DNA of 64,000 nucleotides from Limanda limanda (lineage: Eukaryota > Chordata > Actinopteri > Pleuronectiformes > Pleuronectidae), in NCBI RefSeq assembly GCF_963576545.1, contig NW_026870554.1, positions 1-64,000 of the forward strand. Direction: 5' to 3'. The notes beneath the pieces are model-generated. The model saw only the letters and a list, made by a program, of their open reading frames with translations. It made no database searches and had not been told where the DNA came from. Shown here one piece after another: positions 37,731 through 49,300 of this stretch. Position numbers and translations under genes: made by a program. Within the stretch, counting starts at the first letter, position 1; each line of letters opens with the position of its first letter.

Positions 37731-40190
37731 ATAAGCCTTTTTTGGAAGCATTGATTAAGATTTCTGACTTTTTCATCACATGTCAGCCCAAGTGTCAAAA
37801 AACCGCTGGAAACAGGTAGATCTGCCTTTTTTTGGAAGAAAAGGTTATTTTCTTGAATTTTTCATCACACATCATCCCAAATGTCACTAAACAGCTGGAA
37901 ACGGGGAGATAAGCCTTTTTTGGAAGCAATGGTTAACATTTTGACTTTTTCATCACATGTCAGCCCAAGTGTCAGAAAAGCGCTGGAAACAGGGAGATAA
38001 GCCTTTTTTGGAAAAAAAGGTTAAATTCTTGAATTTTTCATCACACATCATCCCAAATGTCACTAAACAGCTGGAAACGGGGAGATAAGCCTTTTTTGGA
38101 AGCATTGATAAAGATTTCTGACTTTTTCATCACATGTCAGCCCAAGTGTCAGAAAAGCGCTGGAAACAGGGAGATAAGCCTTTTTTGGAAGAAATGGTTA
38201 AATTCTTGAATTTTTCATCACACATCATCCCAAATGTCACTAAACAGCTGGAAACGGGGAGATAAGCCTTTTTTGGAAGCATTGATTAAGATTTCTGACT
38301 TTTTCATCACATGTCAGCCCAAGTGTCAAAAAAGCGCTGGAAACAGGGAGATCTGCCTTTTTTTGGAAGAAAAGGTTATATTCTTGAATTTTTCATCACA
38401 CATCATCCCAAATGTCACTAAACAGCTGGAAACGGGGAGATAAGCCTTTTTTGGAAGCAATGGTTAACATTTTGACTTTTTTATCACATATCAGCTCCAG
38501 TGTCAGAAAAGCGCTGGAAACAGGGAGATCTGCCTTTTTTTGGAAGAAAAGGTTAAATTCTTGAATTTTTCATCACACATCATCCCAAATGTCACTAAAC
38601 AGCTGGAAACGGGGAGATAAGGCTTTTTTTGGAAGCATTGATTAAGATTTCTGACGTTTTCATCACATGTCAGCCCAAGTGTCAGAAAAGCGCTGGAAAC
38701 AGGGAGATAAGCCTTTTTTGGAAGAAAAGGTTAAATTCTTGAATTTTTCATCACACATCATCCCAAATGTCACTAAACAGCTGGAAACGGGGAGATAAGC
38801 CTTTTTTGGAAGCAATGGTTAACATTTTGACTTTTTTATCACATATCAGCTCCAGTGTCAGAAAAGCGCTGGAAACAGGGAGATCTGCCTTTTTTTGGAA
38901 GAAAAGGTTAAATTCTTGAATTTTTCATCACACATCATCCCAAATGTCACTAAACAGCTGGAAACGGGGAGATAAGGCTTTTTTTGGAAGCATTGATTAA
39001 GATTTCTGACGTTTTCATCACATGTCAGCCCAAGTGTCAGAAAAGCGCTGGAAACAGGGAGATAAGCCTTTTTTGGAAGAAAAGGTTAAATTCTTGAATT
39101 TTTCATCACACATCATCCCAAATGTCACTAAACAGCTGGAAACGGGGAGATAAGCCTTTTTTGGAAGCATTGATTAAGATTTCTGACTTTTTCATCACAT
39201 GTCAGCCCAAGTGTCAGAAAAGCGCTGGAAACAGGGAGATAAGCCTTTTTTGGAAGAAATGGTTAAATTCTTGAATTTTTCATCACACATCATCCCAAAT
39301 GTCACTAAACAGCCGGAAACGGGGAGATAAGCCTTTTTTGGAAGCATTGATTAAGATTTCTGACTTTTTCATCACATGTCAGCCCAAGTGTCAAAAAAGC
39401 GCTGGAAACAGGGAAGATCTGCCTTTTTTTGGAAGAAAAGGTTATATTCTTGAATTTTTCATCACACATCATCCCAAATGTCACTAAACAGCTGGCAACG
39501 GGGAGATAAGCCTTTTTTGGAAGCATTGATTAAGATTTCTGACTTTTTCATCACATGTCAGCCCAAGTGTCAAAAAAGCGCTGGAAACAGGGAGATCTGC
39601 CTTTTTTTGGAAGAAAAGGTTATTTTCTTGAATTTTTCATCACACATCATCCCAAATGTCACTAAACAGCTGGAAACGGGGAGATAAGCCTTTTTTGGAA
39701 GCATTGATTAAGATTTCTGACTTTTTCATCACATGTCGGCCAAAGTGTCAAAAAAGCGCTGGAAACAGGGAGATCTGCCTTTTTTTGGAAGAAAAGGTTA
39801 TATTCTTGAATTTTTCATCACACATCATCCCAAATGTCACTAAACAGCTGGAAACGGGGAGATAAGCCTTTTTTGGAAGCAATGGTTAACATTTTGACTT
39901 TTTCATCACATATCAGCTCCAGTGTCAGAAATGCGCTGGAAACAGGGAGATCTGCCTTTTTTTGGAAGAAAAGGTTAAATTCTTGAATTTTTCATCACAC
40001 ATCATCCCAAATGTCACTAAACAGCTGGAAACGGGGAGATAAGCCTTTTTTGGAAGCATTGATTAAGATTTCTGACTTTTTCATCACATGTCAGCCCAAG
40101 TGTCAGAAAAGCGCTGGAAACAGGGAGATAAGCCTTTTTTGGAAGAAATGGTTAAATTCTTGAATTTTTCATCACACATCATCCCAAATG
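37731..40190. repeat. Start of a different HOR family, with paired 354 bp 2-mers
   Basis: A monomer with AACCGCTGG and CAGGTAGATC near 37800 marks the change of HOR family. The pair made of a V monomer with CTTTTTTATCACATATC and an N monomer with AAGGCTTTTTTT and GACGTTTTC is present twice, the GACGTTTTC marks being at about 38654 and 39008. CCGGAAAC with GGGAAGATCTG (39299-39420), GCAACGG, TGTCGGCCAAAG near 39736 and AGAAATGCGC near 39928 follow. The whole stretch from about 38.1 kb recurs at 46.8-48.9 kb, at an offset of 8,697 bp. Confidence 0.8.
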
Positions 40191-42300
40191 TCACTAAACA
40201 GCCGGGAAACGGGGAGATAAGCCTTTTTTGGAAGCATTGATTAAGATTTCTGACTTTTTCATCACATGTCAGCCCAAGTGTCAAAAAAGCGCTGGAAACA
40301 GGGAAGATCTGCCTTTTTTTGGAAGAAAAGGTTATATTCTTGAATTTTTCATCACACATCTCCCAAATGTCACTAAACAGCTGGCAACGGGGAGATAAGC
40401 CTTTTTTGGAAGCATTGATTAAGATTTCTGACTTTTTCATCACAGTCAGCCCAAGTGTCAAAAAAGCGCTGGAAACAGGGAGATCTGCCTTTTTTTTGGA
40501 AGAAAAGGTTATTTTCTTGAATTTTTCATCACACATCATCCCAAATGTCACTAAACAGCTGGAAACGGGGAGATAAGCCTTTTTTGGAAGCATTGATTAA
40601 GATTTCTGACTTTTTCATCACATGTCGGCCAAAGTGTCAAAAAAGCGCTGGAAACAGGGAGATCTGCCTTTTTTTGGAAGAAAAGGTTATATTCTTGAAT
40701 TTTTCATCACACATCATCCCAAATGTCACTAAACAGCTGGAAACGGGGAGATAAGCCTTTTTTGGAAGCATTGATTAAGATTTCTGACTTTTTCATCACA
40801 TGTCAGCCCAAGTGTCAGAAAGCGCTGGAAACAGGGAGATCTGCCTTTTTTTGGAAGAAAAGGTTATATTCTTGAATTTTTAATCACACATCATCCCAAA
40901 TGTCACTAAACAGCGGGAAACGGGGAGATAAGCCTTTTTTGGAAGCATTTATTCAGATTTCTGACTTTTTCATCACATGTCAGCCCAAGTGTCAGAAAAG
41001 CGCTGGAAACAGGGAGATCTGCCTTTTTTTGGAAGAAAAGGTTATATTCTTGAATTTTTCCTCACACATCATCCCAAATGTCACTAAACAGCTGGAAACT
41101 GGGAGATAAGCCTTTTTTGGAAGCAATGGTTAACATTTTGACTTTTTCATCACATATCAGCTCCAGTGTCAGAAAAGCGCTGGAAACAGGGAGATCGGCC
41201 TTTTTTTGGAAGAAAAGGTTAAATTCTTGAATTTTTCATCACACATAATCCCAAATGTCACTAAACAGCTGGAAACGGGGAGATAAGCCTTTTTTGGAAG
41301 CATTGATTAAGATTTCTGACTTTTTCATCACATGTCAGCCCAAGTGTCAGAAAAGCGCTGGAAACAGGGAGATAAGCCTTTTTGGAAGAAATGGTTAAAT
41401 TCTTGAATTTTTCATCACACATCATCCCAAATGTCACTAAACAGCTGTAAACGAGGAGATAAGCCTTTTTTGGAAGCATTGATTAAGATTTCTATCTTTT
41501 TCATCACATGTCAGCCCAAGTGTCAGAAAAGCGCTGGAAACAGGGAGATAAGCCTTTTTTGGAAGAAATGGTTAAATTCTTGAATTTTTCATCACAACAT
41601 CATCCCAAATGTCACTTAACAGCTGGAAACGGGGAGATAAGCCTTTTTTGGAAGCAATGGTTAACATTTTGACTTTTTCATCACTATCAGCTCCAGTGTC
41701 AGAAAAGCGCTGGAAACAGGGAGATCTGCCTTTTTTTGGAAGAAAAGGTTAAATTCTTGAATTTTTCATCACACATCATCCCAAATGTCACTAAACAGCT
41801 GGAAACGGGAGATAAGGCTTTTTTTGGAAGCATTGATTAAGATTTCTGACGTTTTCATCACATGTCAGCCCAAGTGTCAGAAAAGCGCTGGAAACAGGGA
41901 GATAAGCCTTTTTTGGAAGAAAAGGTTAAATTCTTGAATTTTTCATCACACATCATCCCAAATGTCACTAAACAGCTGGAAACGGGGAGATAAGCCTTTT
42001 TTGGAAGCAATGGTTAACATTTTGACTTTTTTATCACATATCAGCTCCAGTGTCAGAAAAGCGCTGGAAACAGGGAGATCTGCCTTTTTTTGGAAGAAAA
42101 GGTTAAATGTCTTGAATTTTTCATCACACATCATCCCAAATGTCACATAACAGCTGGAAACGGGGAGATAAGGCTTTTTTTGGAAGCATTGATTAAGATT
42201 TCTGACGTTTTCATCACATGTCAGCCCAAGTGTCAGAAAAGCGCTGGAAACAGGGAGATAAGCCTTTTTTGGAAGAAAAGGTTAAATTCTTGAATTTTTT
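40191..42300. repeat. HOR copy enriched in private single-base indels
   Basis: To about 41.8 kb it matches 43.4-45.0 kb monomer by monomer at a net offset of 3,197 bp. It also has many one-base length changes not seen there. These include CCGGGAAAC (40203), CATCTCCC (40361), CACAGTCAG (40444), T8 (40490-40497), T5 (41379), CACAACATC (41597), CACTATCAG (41684), CGGGAGATAAGG (41808), AAATGTCTTG (42109), CACATAACAG (42147) and T6 (42295). The frame shifts open a 169-codon frame on the minus strand at 40084-40593. That frame is an artefact of the indels, not a gene. Confidence 0.75.
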
Positions 42301-44010
42301 CATCACACATCATCCCAAATGTCACTAAACAGCTGGAAACGGGGAGATAAGCCTTTTTTGGAAGCATTGATTAAGATTTCTGACTTTTTCATCACATGTC
42401 AGCCCAAGTGTCAGAAAAGCGCTGGAAACAGGGAGATAAGCCTTTTTTGGAAGAAATGGTTAAATTCTTGAATTTTTCATCACACATCATCCCAAATGTC
42501 ACTAAACAGCCGGAAACGGGGAGATAAGCCTTTTTTGGAAGCATTGATTAAGATTTCTGACTTTTTCATCACATGTCAGCCCAAGTGTCAAAAAAGCGCT
42601 GGAAACAGGGAAGATCTGCCTTTTTTTGGAAGAAAAGGTTATATTCTTGAATTTTTCATCACACATCATCCCAAATGTCACTAAACAGCTGGCAACGGGG
42701 AGATAAGCCTTTTTTGGAAGCATTGATTAAGATTTCTGACTTTTTCATCACATGTCAGCCCAAGTGTCAAAAAAGCGCTGGAAACAGGGAGATCTGCCTT
42801 TTTTTGGAAGAAAAGGTTATTTTCTTGAATTTTTCATCACACATCATCCCAAATGTCACTAAACAGCTGGAAACGGGGAGATAAGCCTTTTTTGGAAGCA
42901 TTGATTAAGATTTCTGACTTTTTCATCACATGTCGGCCAAAGTGTCAAAAAAGCGCTGGAAACAGGGAGATCTGCCTTTTTTTGGAAGAAAAGGTTATAT
43001 TCTTGAATTTTTCATCACACATCATCCCAAATGTCACTAAACAGCTGGAAACGGGGAGATAAGCCTTTTTTGGAAGCAATGGTTAACATTTTGACTTTTT
43101 CATCACATATCAGCTCCAGTGTCAGAAATGCGCTGGAAACAGGGAGATCTGCCTTTTTTTGGAAGAAAAGGTTAAATTCTTGAATTTTTCATCACACATC
43201 ATCCCAAATGTCACTAAACAGCTGGAAACGGGGAGATAAGCCTTTTTTGGAAGCATTGATTAAGATTTCTGACTTTTTCATCACATGTCAGCCCAAGTGT
43301 CAGAAAAGCGCTGGAAACAGGGAGATAAGCCTTTTTTGGAAGAAATGGTTAAATTCTTGAATTTTTCATCACACATCATCCCAAATGTCACTAAACAGCC
43401 GGAAACGGGGAGATAAGCCTTTTTTGGAAGCATTGATTAAGATTTCTGACTTTTTCATCACATGTCAGCCCAAGTGTCAAAAAAGCGCTGGAAACAGGGA
43501 AGATCTGCCTTTTTTTGGAAGAAAAGGTTATATTCTTGAATTTTTCATCACACATCATCCCAAATGTCACTAAACAGCTGGCAACGGGGAGATAAGCCTT
43601 TTTTGGAAGCATTGATTAAGATTTCTGACTTTTTCATCACATGTCAGCCCAAGTGTCAAAAAAGCGCTGGAAACAGGGAGATCTGCCTTTTTTTGGAAGA
43701 AAAGGTTATTTTCTTGAATTTTTCATCACACATCATCCCAAATGTCACTAAACAGCTGGAAACGGGGAGATAAGCCTTTTTTGGAAGCATTGATTAAGAT
43801 TTCTGACTTTTTCATCACATGTCGGCCAAAGTGTCAAAAAAGCGCTGGAAACAGGGAGATCTGCCTTTTTTTGGAAGAAAAGGTTATATTCTTGAATTTT
43901 TCATCACACATCATCCCAAATGTCACTAAACAGCTGGAAACGGGGAGATAAGCCTTTTTTGGAAGCATTGATTAAGATTTCTGACTTTTTCATCACATGT
44001 CAGCCCAAGT
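42301..44010. repeat. Tandem 5-monomer HOR (889 bp) with CCGG marker
   Basis: Copies start with CCGGAAACGGGG at 42,509 and 43,398, 889 bp apart. Each holds GGGAAGATCTG, GCAACGG, a TTATTTTC monomer, TGTCGGCCAAAG and then a TTATATTC B-half. The first copy continues into the AGAAATGCGC V monomer near 43127. The second instead continues into the AGAAAGCGC monomer near 44016. The branch point is therefore a recombination boundary. Confidence 0.8.
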
Positions 44011-46000
44011 GTCAGAAAGCGCTGGAAACAGGGAGATCTGCCTTTTTTTGGAAGAAAAGGTTATATTCTTGAATTTTTAATCACACATCATCCCAAATGT
44101 CACTAAACAGCGGGAAACGGGGAGATAAGCCTTTTTTGGAAGCATTTATTCAGATTTCTGACTTTTTCATCACATGTCAGCCCAAGTGTCAGAAAAGCGC
44201 TGGAAACAGGGAGATCTGCCTTTTTTTGGAAGAAAAGGTTATATTCTTGAATTTTTCCTCACACATCATCCCAAATGTCACTAAACAGCTGGAAACTGGG
44301 AGATAAGCCTTTTTTGGAAGCAATGGTTAACATTTTGACTTTTTCATCACATATCAGCTCCAGTGTCAGAAAAGCGCTGGAAACAGGGAGATCGGCCTTT
44401 TTTTGGAAGAAAAGGTTAAATTCTTGAATTTTTCATCACACATAATCCCAAATGTCACTAAACAGCTGGAAACGGGGAGATAAGCCTTTTTTGGAAGCAT
44501 TGATTAAGATTTCTGACTTTTTCATCACATGTCAGCCCAAGTGTCAGAAAAGCGCTGGAAACAGGGAGATAAGCCTTTTTTGGAAGAAATGGTTAAATTC
44601 TTGAATTTTTCATCACACATCATCCCAAATGTCACTAAACAGCTGTAAACGAGGAGATAAGCCTTTTTTGGAAGCATTGATTAAGATTTCTATCTTTTTC
44701 ATCACATGTCAGCCCAAGTGTCAGAAAAGCGCTGGAAACAGGGAGATAAGCCTTTTTTGGAAGAAATGGTTAAATTCTTGAATTTTTCATCACACATCAT
44801 CCCAAATGTCACTTAACAGCTGGAAACGGGGAGATAAGCCTTTTTTGGAAGCAATGGTTAACATTTTGACTTTTTCATCACATATCAGCTCCAGTGTCAG
44901 AAAAGCGCTGGAAACAGGGAGATCTGCCTTTTTTTGGAAGAAAAGGTTAAATTCTTGAATTTTTCATCACACATCATCCCAAATGTCACTAAACAGCTGG
45001 AAACGGGGAGTTCAGCCTTTTTTGGAAGCATTGATTAAGATTTCTGACTTTTTCATCACATGTCAGCCCAAGTGTCAGAAAAGCGCTGGAAACAGGGAGA
45101 TCTGCCTTTTTTTGGAAGAAAAGGTTATATTCTTGAATTTTTCCTCACACATCATCCCAAATGTCACTAAACAGCTGGAAACTGGGAGATAAGCCTTTTT
45201 TGGAAGCAATGGTTAACATTTTGACTTTTTCATCACATATCAGCTCCAGTGTCAGAAAAGCGCTGGAAACAGGGAGATCGGCCTTTTTTTGGAAGAAAAG
45301 GTTAAATTCTTGAATTTTTCATCACACATAATCCCAAATGTCACTAAACAGCTGGAAACGGGGAGATAAGCCTTTTTTGGAAGCATTGATTAAGATTTCT
45401 GACTTTTTCATCACATGTCAGCCCAAGTGTCAGAAAAGCGCTGGAAACAGGGAGATAAGCCTTTTTTGGAAGAAATGGTTAAATTCTTGAATTTTTCATC
45501 ACACATCATCCCAAATGTCACTAAACAGCTGTAAACGAGGAGATAAGCCTTTTTTGGAAGCATTGATTAAGATTTCTATCTTTTTCATCACATGTCAGCC
45601 CAAGTGTCAGAAAAGCGCTGGAAACAGGGAGATAAGCCTTTTTTGGAAGAAATGGTTAAATTCTTGAATTTTTCATCACACATCATCCCAAATGTCACTT
45701 AACAGCTGGAAACGGGGAGATAAGCCTTTTTTGGAAGCAATGGTTAACATTTTGACTTTTTCATCACATATCAGCTCCAGTGTCAGAAAAGCGCTGGAAA
45801 CAGGGAGATCTGCCTTTTTTTGGAAGAAAAGGTTAAATTCTTGAATTTTTCATCACACATCATCCCAAATGTCACTAAACAGCTGGAAACGGGGAGATAA
45901 GCCTTTTTTGGAAGCATTGATTAAGATTTCTGACTTTTTCATCACATGTCAGCCCAAGTGTCAGAAAAGCGCTGGAAACAGGGAGATAAGCCTTTTTTGG
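44011..46000. repeat. Tandem 5-monomer HOR (~886 bp) with TGTAAACGAGG marker
   Basis: The marker series TTCCTCACAC, ACTGGGAGATAAG, GATCGGCC, CATAATCCC, TGTAAACGAGG, TTCTATCTTTTTC and CACTTAACAG runs twice. TGTAAACGAGG lies at about 44642 and 45528 (886 bp). The first copy is entered through GCGGGAAACGG and CATTTATTCAG (44107-44155), the second through GGGGAGTTCAGCC (45007). The same tandem pair recurs at about 49.6-51.2 kb, offset 4,610 bp. Confidence 0.82.
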
Positions 46001-46800
46001 AAGAAAAGGTTAAATTCTTGAATTTTTCATCACACATCATCCCAAATGTCACTAAACAGCTGGAAACGGGGAGATAAGCCTTTTTTGGAAGCAATGGTTA
46101 ACATTTTGACTTTTTCATCACATATCAGCTCCAGTGTCAGAAAAGCGCTGGAAACAGGGAGATCTGCCTTTTTTTGGAAGAAAAGGTTAAATTCTTGAAT
46201 TTTTCATCACACATCATCCCAAATGTCACTAAACAGCTGGAAACGGGGAGATAAGCCTTTTTTGGAAGCAATGGTTAACATTTTGACTTTTTCATCACAT
46301 ATCAGCTCCAGTGTCAGAAAAGCGCTGGAAACAGGGAGATCTGCCTTTTTTTGGAAGAAAAGGTTAAATTCTTGAATTTTTCATCACACATCATCCCAAA
46401 TGTCACTAAACAGCTGGAAACGGGGAGATAAGCCTTTTTTGGAAGCATTGATAAAGATTTCTGACTTTTTCATCACATGTCAGCCCAAGTGTCAGAAAAG
46501 CGCTGGAAACAGGGAGATAAGCCTTTTTTGGAAGAAATGGTTAAATTCTTGAATTTTTCATCACACATCATCCCAAATGTCACTAAACAGCTGGAAACGG
46601 GGAGATAAGCCTTTTTTGGAAGCATTGATTAAGATTTCTGACTTTTTCATCACATGTCAGCCCAAGTGTCAGAAAAGCGCTGGAAACAGGGAGATAAGCC
46701 TTTTTTGGAAAAAAAGGTTAAATTCTTTAATTTTTCATCACACATCATCCCAAATGTCACTAAACAGCTGGAAACGGGGACATAAGCCTTTTTTGGAAGC
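46001..46800. repeat. Relocated fragment of the 11-mer HOR
   Basis: This stretch reproduces part of the 11-mer of the left end: V-b, V-b, GATAAAG N-K, an N-K with a GAAAAAAAGG B-half and CTTTAATTTTTC, then GGGGACATAAG. Its marker sits 28 kb from the nearest other copy (18567 to 46577). After GACATAAG the sequence leaves the 11-mer order and joins the 38 kb-type block. Confidence 0.8.
46264..46352 (+). repeat. A half-unit, V haplotype with BglII-type tail (reference copy)
   Basis: This is a clear example of the second major A-half class. It reads GCAATGGTTAACATTTTGAC where N reads GCATTGATTAAGATTTCTGAC, and CATATCAGCTCCAG where N reads CATGTCAGCCCAAG. The tail is GATCTGCC plus T7 instead of GATAAGCC plus T6, so it gains AGATCT. 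The front is one base shorter and the tail one base longer than N-K, so the half stays 89 bp. V copies also gain a HpaI-type palindrome, GTTAAC. V copies are interspersed with N copies at HOR-specific positions throughout. Confidence 0.92.
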
Positions 46801-49300
46801 AATGGTTAACATTTTGACTTTTTCATCACATATCAGCTCCAGTGTCAGAAAAGCGCTGGAAACAGGGAGATCTGCCTTTTTTTGGAAGAAAAGGTTAAAT
46901 TCTTGAATTTTTCATCACACATCATCCCAAATGTCACTAAACAGCTGGAAACGGGGAGATAAGCCTTTTTTGGAAGCATTGATTAAGATTTCTGACTTTT
47001 TCATCACATGTCAGCCCAAGTGTCAAAAAAGCGCTGGAAACAGGGAGATCTGCCTTTTTTTGGAAGAAAAGGTTATATTCTTGAATTTTTCATCACACAT
47101 CATCCCAAATGTCACTAAACAGCTGGAAACGGGGAGATAAGCCTTTTTTGGAAGCAATGGTTAACATTTTGACTTTTTTATCACATATCAGCTCCAGTGT
47201 CAGAAAAGCGCTGGAAACAGGGAGATCTGCCTTTTTTTGGAAGAAAAGGTTAAATTCTTGAATTTTTCATCACACATCATCCCAAATGTCACTAAACAGC
47301 TGGAAACGGGGAGATAAGGCTTTTTTTGGAAGCATTGATTAAGATTTCTGACGTTTTCATCACATGTCAGCCCAAGTGTCAGAAAAGCGCTGGAAACAGG
47401 GAGATAAGCCTTTTTTGGAAGAAAAGGTTAAATTCTTGAATTTTTCATCACACATCATCCCAAATGCCACTAAACAGCTGGAAACGGGGAGATAAGCCTT
47501 TTTTGGAAGCAATGGTTAACATTTTGACTTTTTTATCACATATCAGCTCCAGTGTCAGAAAAGCGCTGGAAACAGGGAGATCTGCCTTTTTTTGGAAGAA
47601 AAGGTTAAATTCTTGAATTTTTCATCACACATCATCCCAAATGTCACTAAACAGCTGGAAACGGGGAGATAAGGCTTTTTTTGGAAGCATTGATTAAGAT
47701 TTCTGACGTTTTCATCACATGTCAGCCCAAGTGTCAGAAAAGCGCTGGAAACAGGGAGATAAGCCTTTTTTGGAAGAAAAGGTTAAATTCTTGAATTTTT
47801 CATCACACATCATCCCAAATGTCACTAAACAGCTGGAAACGGGGAGATAAGCCTTTTTTGGAAGCATTGATTAAGATTTCTGACTTTTTCATCACATGTC
47901 AGCCCAAGTGTCAGAAAAGCGCTGGAAACAGGGAGATAAGCCTTTTTTGGAAGAAATGGTTAAATTCTTGAATTTTTCATCACACATCATCCCAAATGTC
48001 ACTAAACAGCCGGAAACGGGGAGATAAGCCTTTTTTGGAAGCATTGATTAAGATTTCTGACTTTTTCATCACATGTCAGCCCAAGTGTCAAAAAAGCGCT
48101 GGAAACAGGGAAGATCTGCCTTTTTTTGGAAGAAAAGGTTATATTCTTGAATTTTTCATCACACATCATCCCAAATGTCACTAAACAGCTGGCAACGGGG
48201 AGATAAGCCTTTTTTGGAAGCATTGATTAAGATTTCTGACTTTTTCATCACATGTCAGCCCAAGTGTCAGAAAAGCGCTGGAAACAGGGAGATCTGCCTT
48301 TTTTTGGAAGAAAAGGTTATTTTCTTGAATTTTTCATCACACATCATCCCAAATGTCACTAAACAGCTGGAAACGGGGAGATAAGCCTTTTTTGGAAGCA
48401 TTGATTAAGATTTCTGACTTTTTCATCACATGTCGGCCAAAGTGTCAAAAAAGCGCTGGAAACAGGGAGATCTGCCTTTTTTTGGAAGAAAAGGTTATAT
48501 TCTTGAATTTTTCATCACACATCATCCCAAATGTCACTAAACAGCTGGAAACGGGGAGATAAGCCTTTTTTGGAAGCAATGGTTAACATTTTGACTTTTT
48601 CATCACATATCAGCTCCAGTGTCAGAAATGCGCTGGAAACAGGGAGATCTGCCTTTTTTTGGAAGAAAAGGTTAAATTCTTGAATTTTTCATCACACATC
48701 ATCCCAAATGTCACTAAACAGCTGGAAACGGGGAGATAAGCCTTTTTTGGAAGCATTGATTAAGATTTCTGACTTTTTCATCACATGTCAGCCCAAGTGT
48801 CAGAAAAGCGCTGGAAACAGGGAGATAAGCCTTTTTTGGAAGAAATGGTTAAATTCTTGAATTTTTCATCACACATCATCCCAAATGTCACTAAACAGCT
48901 GGAAACGGGGAGATCAGCCTTTTTTGGAAGCATTGATTAAGATTTCTGACTTTTTCATCACATGTCAGCCCAAGTGTCAAAAAAGCGCTGGAAACAGGGA
49001 AGATCTGCCTTTTTTTGGAAGAAAAGGTTATATTCTTGAATTTTTCATCACACATCATCCCAAATGTCACTAAACAGCTGGAAACGGGGAGATAAGCCTT
49101 TTTTGGAAGCATTGATTAAGATTTCTGACTTTTTCATCACATGTCAGCCCAAGTGTCAGAAAGCGCTGGAAACAGGGAGATCTGCCTTTTTTTGGAAGAA
49201 AAGGTTATATTCTTGAATTTTTAATCACACATCATCCCAAATGTCACTAAACAGCGGGAAACGGGGAGATAAGCCTTTTTTGGAAGCATTTATTCAGATT
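46801..49300. repeat. Copy of the 38.1-40.2 kb block (offset 8,697 bp)
   Basis: Anchors 38234, 39299, 39478 and 39656 recur at 46931, 47996, 48175 and 48353, all at 8,697 bp. Both 354 bp 2-mers are retained (GACGTTTTC near 47351 and 47706). Private changes are CCAAATGCCAC near 47467 and CAGAAAAG near 48269, where sister copies have CAAAAAAG. From 48885 a GATCAGCC version of the GGGAAGATCTG monomer leads into AGAAAGCGC and CATTTATTCAG. Confidence 0.8.

Noticed and set aside
40084..40593. 169-codon open frame on the minus strand
   Set aside because: It reads through three monomers only because of the one-base indels clustered at 40203-40497. Sister copies at 42.5 and 43.4 kb have only 73-codon frames. 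It is an artefact of the indels.
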